From Stutzerimonas stutzeri (lineage in GTDB: Bacteria; Pseudomonadota; Gammaproteobacteria; Pseudomonadales; Pseudomonadaceae), in assembly GCF_000935215.1 (NCBI RefSeq), contig NZ_JXXD01000015.1, positions 27,595-91,594 of the forward strand: DNA of 64,000 bases, given 5' to 3'. Shown in pieces: positions 44,901-54,236 of this stretch. The notes beneath the pieces were generated by a model, which was not told the origin of the DNA, made no database searches, and saw nothing but the letters and a program-made list of their open reading frames with translations. The position numbers and the translations under genes are program-made. The first letter of the stretch is position 1. Every line of letters starts with the position of its first letter.

Positions 44901-44984
44901 TGGCTCTCAGATGGCACAGACTCTCAACTGCCCATCGCGCCGTCATCCGCCACCCTCACAGCTCAACGTCCGGTCAGGTCCGCC

Positions 44985-47198
44985 ATGCCCACTCTTCGCT
45001 TCGCGCGTAAAACCGCACTGCTGCCCGTTTGCCTTGCCGCCAGCTTCGCTGGCTCGCCGCTCATGGCTCAGGAGCAACTCGAAGATCAATCTCAAGGCAC
45101 TGCCGCCGAGCCGGTCGAACTGCAATCGGTGGAAATCACCGCCAGCGCCGACGCCTCGGCCGATGGCCTGACCCAACCCTATGCCGGCGAACAGGTTGCG
45201 CGTGGTGGGCGAGTAGGGATTCTGGGCAATCGCGACTACATGGAAACGCCGTTCACCTCCACGGCCTATACCTCCAAGCTGATCCAAGATCAGCAGGCAC
45301 GCAGCGTGTCGGATATCGTGCAGAACGACCCGTCGGTACGTGTCGCACGAGGCTTCGGCAACATGCAGGAGCTGTACATGGTCCGGGGCTTCCGCCTGTT
45401 CTCGGACGACATCTCATACAACGGCTTATACGGTCTGTTGCCGCGCCAATACGTAGCGGCTGAGTTCATCGAACGCGCGGAGGTCTTCCGCGGCGCCAGT
45501 GCTTTCCTCAATGGCGCAGCGCCCGGCGGGACAGGTGTGGGCGGCATGATCAACCTTGTGCCCAAACGTGCACCCAATGAACCGTTGACCCGCTTAACGC
45601 TAGGCGCCGAAAGCGGCGGTCAAGGTTCGGCAGCAGTCGACCTAGGCCGCCGCTTCGGCGAAGGCGAGCGCTTCGGTGTACGCCTCAACGCCGCCAAGCA
45701 TGCCGGCGAAACGCCGGTCGACAACGAAGACCGTACGCTGGATATGTTCGCTCTTGGGCTGGATTACCAGGGCGACAACTTCCGCCTGTCCGCCGATATC
45801 GGCCATCAGTACCACTTCATCGATGAGCCGCGGCCAAGCGTTTACATCGCAGACGGCATAGACCTGCCAAGTGCACCGGATGCCGAAGACAACTTTGCCC
45901 AATCCTGGACGTTCTCCAAGGAAAAGCAGACGTTCGGCACCGTCCGGGGCGAATACGACTTTTCTGACTCGATCACGGGCTGGCTAGCCGTCGGTGCACG
46001 TCGTGGCGAAGAAGAAAATCGCTTGGCCAACCCGACTTACATGGGAGCGGACGCTACAACGGCCTACCGCTTCGATAACCGTCGCGAGGAAGACATATCT
46101 ACGGGCGAAGTCGGCTTGCGAGGCTATGCCTTGACTGGCTCGGTATCGCACCAGTGGGTAATGTCTGCAGCCACATTCCGCTCCGAAGAACGAAACGGCT
46201 TCGGCGGCAACTACGCGACCTTTGCAGGCGGGCTCGACAACTCGTTCGATGTGCCCATGCCAGAGCTCGATCCTTCAACAGTCAGCAGCCCCTTCTCCGA
46301 CCCTCGAGTAATCGGGCGCACGCGCACCCAAAGCCTGGCGATTGCCGATACGCTCGGATTCATGGACGACCGCCTGCTGGTCACACTCGGTGTCCGCCGC
46401 CAGGGCATCCATACCACGGACTATGACGGGTTCACCGGTACTAGTAGCGAAGACTCCGACATCAAAACCTACGAAACCACACCAGTTGCGGGTGTGCTCT
46501 ATAAGTTGACCGACGATGTTTCAGTGTACGCCAACCATATCGAAGGGTTGGCCAGAGGGGACAGCGCGCCGTTCTCTGGCGTCTCGAACCCCGGCGTACG
46601 TCTGGCCCCCCATGTCGCCAAACAGACCGAAGTCGGTGTGAAGTATGACGGCATCGGCATTGGCGGTAGCCTGGCGGCCTTCCGCACCGAGCGGGCCGTA
46701 GGCGCTGTGTCCGACGGCGTGTTCCGTGAAGGTGGCGATCAACAGAACCAAGGCCTTGAACTGTCGATATTCGGCGAACCTGTACTGGGCGTTCGCGTAC
46801 TCGGTGGCGTCACGCTGATCGATACAGAAATGCAAGACACTGACAACGGGACATACGACGGCAACCACGCCATTGGCGTGCCCAAGACCCAAGCCAACAT
46901 CGGTGGCGAATGGGATGTGCCTGGCCTTGGCGGACTTACGCTGACCAGCCGCGTCGTCTACACCAGCAAGCAGTACACCGATCTGGACAACAATCGTGAA
47001 CTTCCTTCCTGGACCCGTCTGGACCTGGGCGCCCGTTACAGCATGAACGTTCAGGAGCGTGACGTTACATTGCGCGCTCGCCTGGATAACGTCACCGGGC
47101 GCGACTATTGGGCATCCACCGGCGGTTACGCGAACGAGAACTACCTCGTCCTCGGCGCCCCGCGCACGCTCTCGGTCAGCGCTACGGTCGACTTCTGA
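44985..47198 (+). CDS. TonB-dependent siderophore receptor
   Basis: 737 residues. Signal peptide to about LMAQ (residue 29), a plug domain (TPFTSTAYTSKLIQDQQAR, VRGFRLFSDDISYNGLYG, GGMINLVPKRAPNEP), a 22-strand barrel, and a C-terminal Phe (LSVSATVDF). It resembles ferric-siderophore receptors of the hydroxamate/catecholate type; the ligand is not readable. It is first in an operon with a PepSY membrane reductase and a small membrane protein, a known iron-acquisition arrangement. Confidence 0.93.
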   Translation: MPTLRFARKTALLPVCLAASFAGSPLMAQEQLEDQSQGTAAEPVELQSVEITASADASADGLTQPYAGEQVARGGRVGILGNRDYMETPFTSTAYTSKLIQDQQARSVSDIVQNDPSVRVARGFGNMQELYMVRGFRLFSDDISYNGLYGLLPRQYVAAEFIERAEVFRGASAFLNGAAPGGTGVGGMINLVPKRAPNEPLTRLTLGAESGGQGSAAVDLGRRFGEGERFGVRLNAAKHAGETPVDNEDRTLDMFALGLDYQGDNFRLSADIGHQYHFIDEPRPSVYIADGIDLPSAPDAEDNFAQSWTFSKEKQTFGTVRGEYDFSDSITGWLAVGARRGEEENRLANPTYMGADATTAYRFDNRREEDISTGEVGLRGYALTGSVSHQWVMSAATFRSEERNGFGGNYATFAGGLDNSFDVPMPELDPSTVSSPFSDPRVIGRTRTQSLAIADTLGFMDDRLLVTLGVRRQGIHTTDYDGFTGTSSEDSDIKTYETTPVAGVLYKLTDDVSVYANHIEGLARGDSAPFSGVSNPGVRLAPHVAKQTEVGVKYDGIGIGGSLAAFRTERAVGAVSDGVFREGGDQQNQGLELSIFGEPVLGVRVLGGVTLIDTEMQDTDNGTYDGNHAIGVPKTQANIGGEWDVPGLGGLTLTSRVVYTSKQYTDLDNNRELPSWTRLDLGARYSMNVQERDVTLRARLDNVTGRDYWASTGGYANENYLVLGAPRTLSVSATVDF

Positions 47199-48325
47199 TG
47201 CAGGCAGTCAACCTGCGGCGGTGGGGCTGGGTCCACAAGTGGTCCAGTCTCGTCTCTACGCTGTTCATCCTGATGCTGTGCCTGACCGGCCTGCCGCTGA
47301 TCTTCTCCCACGAGATCGATCACCTCACCGGCAACGAGATCGAGGCGCCGGCGATGCCCGGGGGCACGCCGCGCGCTGCGGTCGACCGGGTTGCGGCCGA
47401 AGCTGTGAAGGCCTACCCCGGTCTGGTGCCACTGTACTTCTTCGCCGAGGAAGACGCGCCGGACGTCTGGTACGTCAAGCTCGATACCCGCGTCGACACC
47501 GACGAGAGCGAGTCGACCCTGATCCTCTCCGATGCCCGCACGGCCGAGGTGCTCGGCGCGCCGAACTTCGACGAAGGCTTCATGAGCGTGATGTACCGCC
47601 TGCACGTCGACCTTTACGCGGGGCTCGCCGGCAAGCTGTTTCTCGGCTTCATGGGCCTGCTGCTGATGGTGGCGATCGTCTCCGGCGTGGTGCTTTACGC
47701 GCCCTTCATGCGCAAGCTGCGCTTCGGCGAGGTGCGCCAGGAACGCACGCCGCGCACCCGCTGGCTGGACCTGCACAACCTGCTCGGCATCGTCACCCTG
47801 GTGTGGGCCCTGGCGGTGGGCTTCACCGGAGTGATCAATACCTGGGCGGACCTGATCTTCCAGGCCTGGCAGGCCGAACAGGTCGCCGCGTTGCAGGCCG
47901 GTGAAACGCGGGTACTGCTGGCCACCAATGCCAGTGACGCGCCAGCCGCTGATGGCTCCTTGCAGACGGCGGTCGATCGCGTGCTGGCTGCAGCGCCGGA
48001 CATGGCGGTGTCGATGATTGCCTACCCCGGCACACTGCGCGCCACGCCGGAGCACGTCGCGGTGATCCTGCGCGGCGACACGCCGCTGACTTCCCGCTTG
48101 ACCCAGGCGCTGCTGGTTGACCCGGCCAATGGCGAAGTGCTCGAAGCCGGCGCCCGGCCCTGGTACGTCACTGCGCTGCAGCTCTCAGAACCCTTGCACT
48201 TCGGTGACTACGGCGGCCTGCCGCTGAAGATTCTATGGGGGCTGCTGGATATCCTCACCATCGTCGTGCTGGGCAGCGGCCTGTACCTGTGGCTCAAGCG
48301 CGGCACGACGGAGGTACGCTCATGA
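47198..48325 (+). CDS. PepSY-associated TM protein, putative ferric-siderophore reductase
   Basis: 375 residues from ATG 47198, overlapping the receptor stop (TGATG). About four transmembrane helices (WSSLVSTLFILMLCLTGLPLIF; LFLGFMGLLLMVAIVSGVVLY; LLGIVTLVWALAVGFTGVI; ILWGLLDILTIVVLGSGLYLW) with conserved His (RWGWVHKW, YRLHVDLY, DLHNLLG) able to bind haem, and PepSY-like periplasmic loops. Such proteins release iron from siderophores in the periplasm. Confidence 0.9.
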   Translation: MQAVNLRRWGWVHKWSSLVSTLFILMLCLTGLPLIFSHEIDHLTGNEIEAPAMPGGTPRAAVDRVAAEAVKAYPGLVPLYFFAEEDAPDVWYVKLDTRVDTDESESTLILSDARTAEVLGAPNFDEGFMSVMYRLHVDLYAGLAGKLFLGFMGLLLMVAIVSGVVLYAPFMRKLRFGEVRQERTPRTRWLDLHNLLGIVTLVWALAVGFTGVINTWADLIFQAWQAEQVAALQAGETRVLLATNASDAPAADGSLQTAVDRVLAAAPDMAVSMIAYPGTLRATPEHVAVILRGDTPLTSRLTQALLVDPANGEVLEAGARPWYVTALQLSEPLHFGDYGGLPLKILWGLLDILTIVVLGSGLYLWLKRGTTEVRS

Positions 48326-48543
48326 TGCGCATCTGGTTGTGGCCGGTGCTGATCGGCGTGCTGTCCATGCTCGGGCTGATCGCCGGGCTGGTGTCCGAAG
48401 GCGCGGGCGATTGGCTGAGCTGGCTGGCCCTGGCGGCGCCCGTCGCCATCGGCCTGCATGGCTTGTCGCGCAGCGGCGCCCGCCCCCAGGCACGCGGCGA
48501 GGCCCTTACCCCTGCAGGATCTCGGCGAGCTGGTCGAAGCTGA
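48322..48543 (+). CDS. Small membrane protein of the siderophore operon
   Basis: 73 residues from ATG 48322 (a second ATG at 48325 is also possible), overlapping the PepSY gene stop. Two transmembrane helices (WPVLIGVLSMLGLIAGLV; WLSWLALAAPVAIGLHGL) and a basic tail. Tiny proteins of this type commonly follow PepSY reductase genes. Its last 38 bases overlap the convergent kinase gene's 3' end, so the tail may be poorly conserved. Confidence 0.78.
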   Translation: MMRIWLWPVLIGVLSMLGLIAGLVSEGAGDWLSWLALAAPVAIGLHGLSRSGARPQARGEALTPAGSRRAGRS

Positions 48544-51292
48544 ACGGCTTGGGCAGCGAGCGCGCCGGCAGGTTGCTTTCGATACGCCCTTCACCGGAGA
48601 CGAATACCAGCCGCAGCCATGGCTGGGTTCGCAAGGCCTCGGCGGCGAAGTCGGGGCCTGATCGGCCCGGCAGATTGACGTCCAGCAACAGGTGATCGAA
48701 GCGCTGTTCGTGCAGCCCCTGCGCGGCCGCTTCAGCATTCGGATAGCCGCAGGCGCGGTAGCCCAGCTCCTCGACCATCTCACAGGCCAGCACCAGCAGT
48801 TGCGGCTGGTCCTCCACCACCATCACCCACTGCTGCTCGACGGGTTTGTCGTCGCTGTGCTGCGTGCCCAGCAACTGGCGCACCTTGCGCGCCAGGTTTT
48901 CCTGCCGATAGGGCTTGCTCAGCAGCTCCACGCCCGGATCGAGGCGCCCGCCATGCACGATGGCATTGCGCGTGTAGCCGGAGGTGAACAGCACGGCGAT
49001 ATCCGGCAGCAACACGCGAGCCTGGCGCGCCAGTTCGGTGCTGCTGAGCGGCCCCGGCATGACCACATCGGTGAACAGCAGGTCGATGGAAAGGCCGCTC
49101 TGCAGGATGCTCAGGGCGCTCTGCGCATCGTTGGCGCGCAGCACCGAATAGCCGAGGCCGGTGAGCAGCTCGATCACCGTGGCCTGCACCGGCAGATCGT
49201 CCTCGACCACCAGGATGGTTTCGCTGCCGCCCACCACCGGCCCGACGGTGGATGGCTGCGCCTGTACCTCGGGTTGCTCGGTGCGCGGCAGGTAGAGCTT
49301 CACGCTCGTGCCGGCACCCGGTTCGCTGTACAGGCGGATATGCCCGCCGCTCTGCTTGGCGAAGCCGTAGGCCATGCTCAGCCCCAGCCCGGTGCCCTGC
49401 CCTTCTGGCTTGGTGGTGAAGAACGGTTCGAAGGCCTGTTCGATAATGTTGGCGGGCATGCCAACGCCTGTGTCCGACACCGCCAGCAACACGTATTGCC
49501 CTGGCGCGACGTCGATCTGGGTACCGGTGTAGTGCTCGTCGAGCATGGCGTTGCCCAGCTCCAGGGTGAGCTTGCCCCCATCAGGCATGGCATCGCGGGC
49601 ATTGATCGCCAGGTTCAGCACCACCTGTTCGAGCTGGTTCGGGTCGACCATCGTCGTCCACAGCCCGCCCGCCACCACGGTTTCGATTTCGATGCGCTCG
49701 CCCAACGCCTGGCGCAGCAGCTCGTCGAGGTCGCGCAAAAGCCGGCTAAGGTTGGTCGGCTGCGGGCGCAGCGGCTGCCGACGGGCGAAGGCCAGCAGTT
49801 GCCGCGCCAGCTTGGCACCGCGCTCGACGGCGGAGCTGGCCGCATCGACCCGCTTCGCCGCGCCACGGTTGGCCTCCACCAGCGGCTGCAGCAACTGCAG
49901 ATTGCCGGCGATCACCTGCAGCACGTTGTTGAAGTCGTGTGCCACGCCGCCGGTGAGCTTGCCGATGGCCTCGAGCTTCTGCGACTGATACAGCGCCTGG
50001 CGGCTGAGTTCCAGCTCGCGGGTGCGCTCCTCGACCAGCTCCTGCAGCTGCTCGCTGGAGCGCTGCAGCGCCTGCTGCGCCAGCACCTGGGCGGTGACAT
50101 CATGGCCCTGGCAAAAGATGCCGCTGACCTGCTCGTCCTCGCTGAACACCGGCTGGAAAATGAAATTCACATAGTGACGCTCGGCCTTGCCGCCGGCCTG
50201 CGGGCGCACGCGCACGGCGATGTCGCGGCCGATATAGGGCCGCCCGGTGACATAGACCTGCTGTAGCAAATCGGAGAGCGCGCGGCTTTCCAGTTGAGGA
50301 AACGCCTTGAGCGCCGGACGCCCGAGCAGCTCGCGGGCGCCGACCAGCTGGTGGAAGGCGCGATTGGCGATCTTCAGCTCGTGCTGCGGCCCTTCGGTGA
50401 TGGCGATGAAGCCCGGCGCCTGGTCGAACAGCCGTTGCAGGTGGGCGCGCTCCTCGCTGAGCTGACGCCCATGCAGCTCGTTGGCGCGACGCTCCGCGAC
50501 CAGCGCCGAGACATCGCGCAAGGTCAGCGCCGCACCCACCACCGCGCCATCCGCAGAACACACGGCGGCGACGACGATCTCCAGCGTTCGCCCGTTAGCC
50601 GCATCTTCATGCTGCAGGGTCAGCGTCGTGTCGCAATCCTGGACCTGCGCCAGGGCCTGGCCCAGCTCGTCGCTCCAGAACGGCAGCCCGCTCGCCGCAC
50701 GGCGTAGCACCTCGCCACGGCCCAGGCCGAACAGCTCGGCGGCACCGGCGCTCCAGTAGAGCACCGCCCCGGCGCGGTCGAGACCGACGATGGCGTCGCG
50801 TGCCGCGTCGATGAAATGATGCAGATAGAGCTCTGCGGTGAGTGACGAACGCTTGCTCAACTGGCCGCCATCGACCATCGCGTTGGCCTGCGCCAACGTG
50901 GTGCGCAGGCGCGCCCGCCGCCGCACGCTGGCCAAGGCCTGATCAAGCTGCGCCAGCGCGCTGGCGCCGAGGGTGACGATCGACCAGTGAGGCCCGAGCA
51001 ACGGCGCCGGGCCTAGCTCGCGGTGCAGCGAGTCGACGCCCGCCTCATCGCTAAGGAACAGCAACTGGGTGACCTTCCAGCGACTGCGCAGCTGCCGGGC
51101 CTGCGCCACCGGGCGTTGCAGACCGGGCGCCAGCAGCACCAGCGCCGGCTCGTTCTCATCGGGCAGCAACGCGCCTGGATCAAGGCTGCGCACCTGCAGA
51201 CCGTGGGCTGCCGCCCAGCTGTCGATCTGCTCGCGCAACGCGGCATCGCCTGCCTCCAGCAGCGCGATCTGATCGAGCAGCAGGTCGCTCAT
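48506..51292 (-). CDS. Hybrid sensor histidine kinase with two receiver domains
   Basis: 928 residues, no transmembrane segment seen, so likely cytosolic. An N-terminal receiver-like region lacking clear phospho-Asp (about 1-125), PAS domains (about 150-270 and 285-410), a coiled linker, DHp with GGVAHDFNNVLQV (about 450), ATPase boxes (LNLAINARDAMPDGG, VSDTGVGM, GTGLGLSMAYGF), REC1 (VVEDDLPVQ, about 697; FTDVVMPG) and REC2 (MVVEDQPQ, about 824; LLLDVNLPGRSG). The start overlaps the acyl-CoA dehydrogenase stop (ATGA), an uncommon pairing. Confidence 0.92.
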   Translation of the reverse strand: MSDLLLDQIALLEAGDAALREQIDSWAAAHGLQVRSLDPGALLPDENEPALVLLAPGLQRPVAQARQLRSRWKVTQLLFLSDEAGVDSLHRELGPAPLLGPHWSIVTLGASALAQLDQALASVRRRARLRTTLAQANAMVDGGQLSKRSSLTAELYLHHFIDAARDAIVGLDRAGAVLYWSAGAAELFGLGRGEVLRRAASGLPFWSDELGQALAQVQDCDTTLTLQHEDAANGRTLEIVVAAVCSADGAVVGAALTLRDVSALVAERRANELHGRQLSEERAHLQRLFDQAPGFIAITEGPQHELKIANRAFHQLVGARELLGRPALKAFPQLESRALSDLLQQVYVTGRPYIGRDIAVRVRPQAGGKAERHYVNFIFQPVFSEDEQVSGIFCQGHDVTAQVLAQQALQRSSEQLQELVEERTRELELSRQALYQSQKLEAIGKLTGGVAHDFNNVLQVIAGNLQLLQPLVEANRGAAKRVDAASSAVERGAKLARQLLAFARRQPLRPQPTNLSRLLRDLDELLRQALGERIEIETVVAGGLWTTMVDPNQLEQVVLNLAINARDAMPDGGKLTLELGNAMLDEHYTGTQIDVAPGQYVLLAVSDTGVGMPANIIEQAFEPFFTTKPEGQGTGLGLSMAYGFAKQSGGHIRLYSEPGAGTSVKLYLPRTEQPEVQAQPSTVGPVVGGSETILVVEDDLPVQATVIELLTGLGYSVLRANDAQSALSILQSGLSIDLLFTDVVMPGPLSSTELARQARVLLPDIAVLFTSGYTRNAIVHGGRLDPGVELLSKPYRQENLARKVRQLLGTQHSDDKPVEQQWVMVVEDQPQLLVLACEMVEELGYRACGYPNAEAAAQGLHEQRFDHLLLDVNLPGRSGPDFAAEALRTQPWLRLVFVSGEGRIESNLPARSLPKPFSFDQLAEILQG

Positions 51293-52446
51293 AGCAGCGG
51301 CAGCCCCAGCAGGCTGCGACCGGTCCAGAGCTTGAGCAGGCCGGTGGTGGGGGTCATCACGTGCGCGGCCCGCGCGTCACGCAGCAGACGGGCGACACGA
51401 CTGTTCTCGCGATAGGCCGCGCCGCCGCAAAGAGTCATCGCCTCGTTGGCCAAGCGCACTGCGGTCTCCGCCGCATCAGCCTTGCACGCCAGGATGAATG
51501 ACAACGCCTCGGGGTGGGCGCCATCGCCCCGGCGTGCGGCTTCGCGCACCAGCGCGCGGGTCTTGACCAGCTCGGTCCAGAGTTCGCCATAGCGGATCTG
51601 CAGGCTTTCCACATCCCGCAGCGACTCGCCGGAATGGCTGTAATGCCGCGAGCGCAGATGCAGGCTCGCCTCGTCCAGCGCCGCCTGGGCAACGCCCAGA
51701 TAGGTGCCGGCCATGGCCATGAGGAAGAACGGCGCGACCACCTCGAACACGTACCAGACCTGATCGCCCGGCTCGCCGAGCAGGTTGCGCGCCGGCACCC
51801 GGACGCGATCGAGCTGCAGCGGCCGCGAGGAATTGCCACGCATGCCGAAGCCGGCCCAGGGCTCGAGCCAGTTCATGCCGGCACTGCCCTGGTCGACGAT
51901 CAGGCAGCTGAAATCCCCCGCCTCGGCGCCCGCCGCGACGGTAGACACGACGTAGGAGTCAGCATGGTCGCCGTTGGTAACGAACTGCTTGGTACCGTCG
52001 ACCAGGAAATCTTCGCCGTCGGCATCCAGACGGGTTTCCGGCAGGTAGAAATGCGCGCCGGTACCCCGCTCGGAGAGCGCCAGCGTGGTGATGTGCTGTC
52101 CCGCGGCGATCTCCCGCAGGTAGTGTTCGCGCTGATGCTCGGTGGCCTTGGCGGCGATCACCGCGGTCGCCACGCAATGCATGCCGTAGCACAGCGCCGA
52201 CGACGGGCAGGCGCGGGCAATGGTTTCGGTAATCACGCACAAGCCCAGCAGCCCCTGTCCCAGGCCGCCCAGTTCGCTCGGCACCTGCAGCCCGAGCAGC
52301 CCGGCGTCGCCAAGTGCTCGCAGCGAATGGGCGGGCCAGCGGCAGTCGGCATCGACCTCGGCCGCCAGCGGCGCAATGACGGTTTCAGCCAGATCGGCGG
52401 CGACGTTTTGCAATTCGACGAGCTGAACGGGTAGCAAGTGGTCCAT
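51289..52446 (-). CDS. Acyl-CoA dehydrogenase family protein
   Basis: 385 residues from ATG 52446 (an upstream in-frame extension to 52674 has no family similarity). FAD-enzyme blocks: ADCRWPAHSLRALGDAGLLG, CVITETIARACPSSALCYGMH, TLALSERGTGAHFY, FLVDGTKQFVTNGDHAD, and C-terminal ALCGGAAYRENSRVARLLRDA. The usual catalytic Glu region is not certain. It oxidises an acyl-CoA or related thioester, or acts as a monooxygenase-type relative. The gene overlaps that of the hybrid kinase. Confidence 0.9.
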   Translation of the reverse strand: MDHLLPVQLVELQNVAADLAETVIAPLAAEVDADCRWPAHSLRALGDAGLLGLQVPSELGGLGQGLLGLCVITETIARACPSSALCYGMHCVATAVIAAKATEHQREHYLREIAAGQHITTLALSERGTGAHFYLPETRLDADGEDFLVDGTKQFVTNGDHADSYVVSTVAAGAEAGDFSCLIVDQGSAGMNWLEPWAGFGMRGNSSRPLQLDRVRVPARNLLGEPGDQVWYVFEVVAPFFLMAMAGTYLGVAQAALDEASLHLRSRHYSHSGESLRDVESLQIRYGELWTELVKTRALVREAARRGDGAHPEALSFILACKADAAETAVRLANEAMTLCGGAAYRENSRVARLLRDARAAHVMTPTTGLLKLWTGRSLLGLPLL

Positions 52447-52567
52447 GAATCTTCCTGAATTCGCGGGTGGCTGGCGTCCGCCCAGGTGCATATCAGACCC
52501 TGACAGTCGGGTATTGTTCGAACAACGTCTTCGGGAGCGTTGGGCGCCCACGGTGGTCAATAGTGGC

Positions 52568-53761
52568 ATGACATCAATGACCACGCGCAAACGCCCCGTA
52601 CTGCTTCGCCTCGCTCTCGCTGTGCTGGTCGGCGCGACGCTGTCTGCCGGCGCGCGAGCCGAGACCGACGACATGCAAATCCTGATCGGCAGCTACACGC
52701 ACGACAGCGACAGCCCGGGCGTTCTGCGCCTGCGCTTCGATCCGGCGAAAGGTCGGATCGACCCGCAACCGCTGCAGACACTCGCCAGCCACAATCCCTC
52801 CTGGCTGGTGCTGGACGAGCAGCGCGGGCGCCTCTATGCCACCAACGAGAACAGCCCGACCCACGCCGACCCGGTCGGTCGTGTCAGCGCCTGGCAACTC
52901 GACAGCAGCGGCGAGCACCAGCTGATCGGGCAGAACATCAGCCTGGGCGACGAACCGACCCATGCCAGCCTCAGCCATGACGGGCGCTACCTGTTCATCA
53001 GCAATTACGGGGCGCGACCGAACCCGGGCGGCAGCCTGGCGGTGATGCCGCTGGCCGAGGATGGCCGGCCACTGCCGGTCACGCAGCTTCTTGCGCATCA
53101 GTCGAGCGGCGTGCACCCCGAGCGACAGCAGGCCGCGCATGTGCACTCCGCCGTACCGAGCCCGGACGACAAGCGCCTGCTGGTCAGTGACCTGGGCGCC
53201 GATCAGGTATTCGTCTACCGCTACGACCCGCGCAATGCCGAACGACCCCTGCAACCCGACGAACCCGCCAGCATCGAGCTGCCAGCGGGCAGCGGCCCGC
53301 GCCATCTGGTCTTCCACCCCAATGGCAAGCACGCCTATCTCGCCCTCGAGCTGAGCGCCCAGGTGGCGAGCTTCGACTACACGAACGGCAACCTGATCCG
53401 CCGGCAACTGCTGGACCTGAAAGATGCCGCTAGCGAGGTGCGTCATTCACCGGGTGCGATCCACACCTCAGCCGATGGCCGTTTCCTCTATGTCAGCGAC
53501 CGCGGCGATTACAACCACATCATCGTCTTCGCCATCGACAGCGACGGCGCCCTGCGGGAAATCCAGCGCCGCCCCACTGAAGGCCGCGAACCACGAGAAT
53601 TCGCCATCGCCCCAGACGGGCGTTTCCTGCTGATCGCCAATCAGCTGAGCGATGACGTAGTGGTGATCGGGCGCGACCCAGACAGCGGAAAGCTCGGCGA
53701 GACGCTGCAGACCCTGCCGGTCGAGCGCCCGTCGGACATCAAGTTTCTTGCCAAACCCTGA
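52568..53761 (+). CDS. Exported lactonase-family beta-propeller protein
   Basis: 397 residues from ATG 52568 (ATG 52577 also possible). Signal peptide (LALAVLVGATLSAGARA), then a seven-bladed propeller with the 6-phosphogluconolactonase/lactonase family pattern (ILIGSYTHDSDSPGVLRLRFD, HASLSHDGRYLFISNYG, GSGPRHLVFHPNGKHAYL, NRIAPDGRFLLIANQ-like repeats). Related proteins are Pgl-like or muconate-cycloisomerase-like. Being exported, sugar-phosphate lactone is an unlikely substrate. Divergent from the acyl-CoA dehydrogenase. Confidence 0.88.
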   Translation: MTSMTTRKRPVLLRLALAVLVGATLSAGARAETDDMQILIGSYTHDSDSPGVLRLRFDPAKGRIDPQPLQTLASHNPSWLVLDEQRGRLYATNENSPTHADPVGRVSAWQLDSSGEHQLIGQNISLGDEPTHASLSHDGRYLFISNYGARPNPGGSLAVMPLAEDGRPLPVTQLLAHQSSGVHPERQQAAHVHSAVPSPDDKRLLVSDLGADQVFVYRYDPRNAERPLQPDEPASIELPAGSGPRHLVFHPNGKHAYLALELSAQVASFDYTNGNLIRRQLLDLKDAASEVRHSPGAIHTSADGRFLYVSDRGDYNHIIVFAIDSDGALREIQRRPTEGREPREFAIAPDGRFLLIANQLSDDVVVIGRDPDSGKLGETLQTLPVERPSDIKFLAKP

Positions 53762-53832
53762 AGCCGAGCGGCGGTATTAGCAGCAGGCCAGCCGGACCGC
53801 GTGCCGGCTGAGTCTGACATCGGCGCTCACAA

Positions 53833-54045
53833 TCAAGGCTTGCGTTGCGACTCGCGCGAGGCGTCCTCTTCGCTCACCTCCTCGGCCAGGCCCGGCGGCA
53901 CGTTGTAGGCGCCGCCGGGTACGTCGGCTTCGTCACCACCGGCGACCTCGCCCTGGGTGGACGTGGTTTCCGGATTCTGCTCGTGGGCATCGCCGCTCTG
54001 GTCGATGGACTCGATGCTCTCGCGACCCTGGTCGTTCTGACTCAT
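53833..54045 (-). CDS. Small acidic hypothetical protein
   Basis: 70 residues, strongly acidic and low complexity (SIESIDQSGDAHEQNPETT; EEVSEEDASRES), probably disordered. GAGGAGCAG precedes the ATG. Similar short acidic proteins are common in pseudomonads; function unknown. Confidence 0.65.
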   Translation of the reverse strand: MSQNDQGRESIESIDQSGDAHEQNPETTSTQGEVAGGDEADVPGGAYNVPPGLAEEVSEEDASRESQRKP

Positions 54046-54236
54046 CAGCTGCTCCTCGCGTACCTGTGGCCATGCCCGGCCCGTCCGGGTGGCTCTATCG
54101 GTTGGGAGGAGACGTAGCCGCGGAAGTTGCAGCGCAGCGGTGCTTTTCTGGACCGATGGCCGCTCGGCGGTGCAGCTGAACTAAACCACTGGCCCGGCAG
54201 CCAAAACTGGACTAGAACCTGCCATAGAACAGAATC

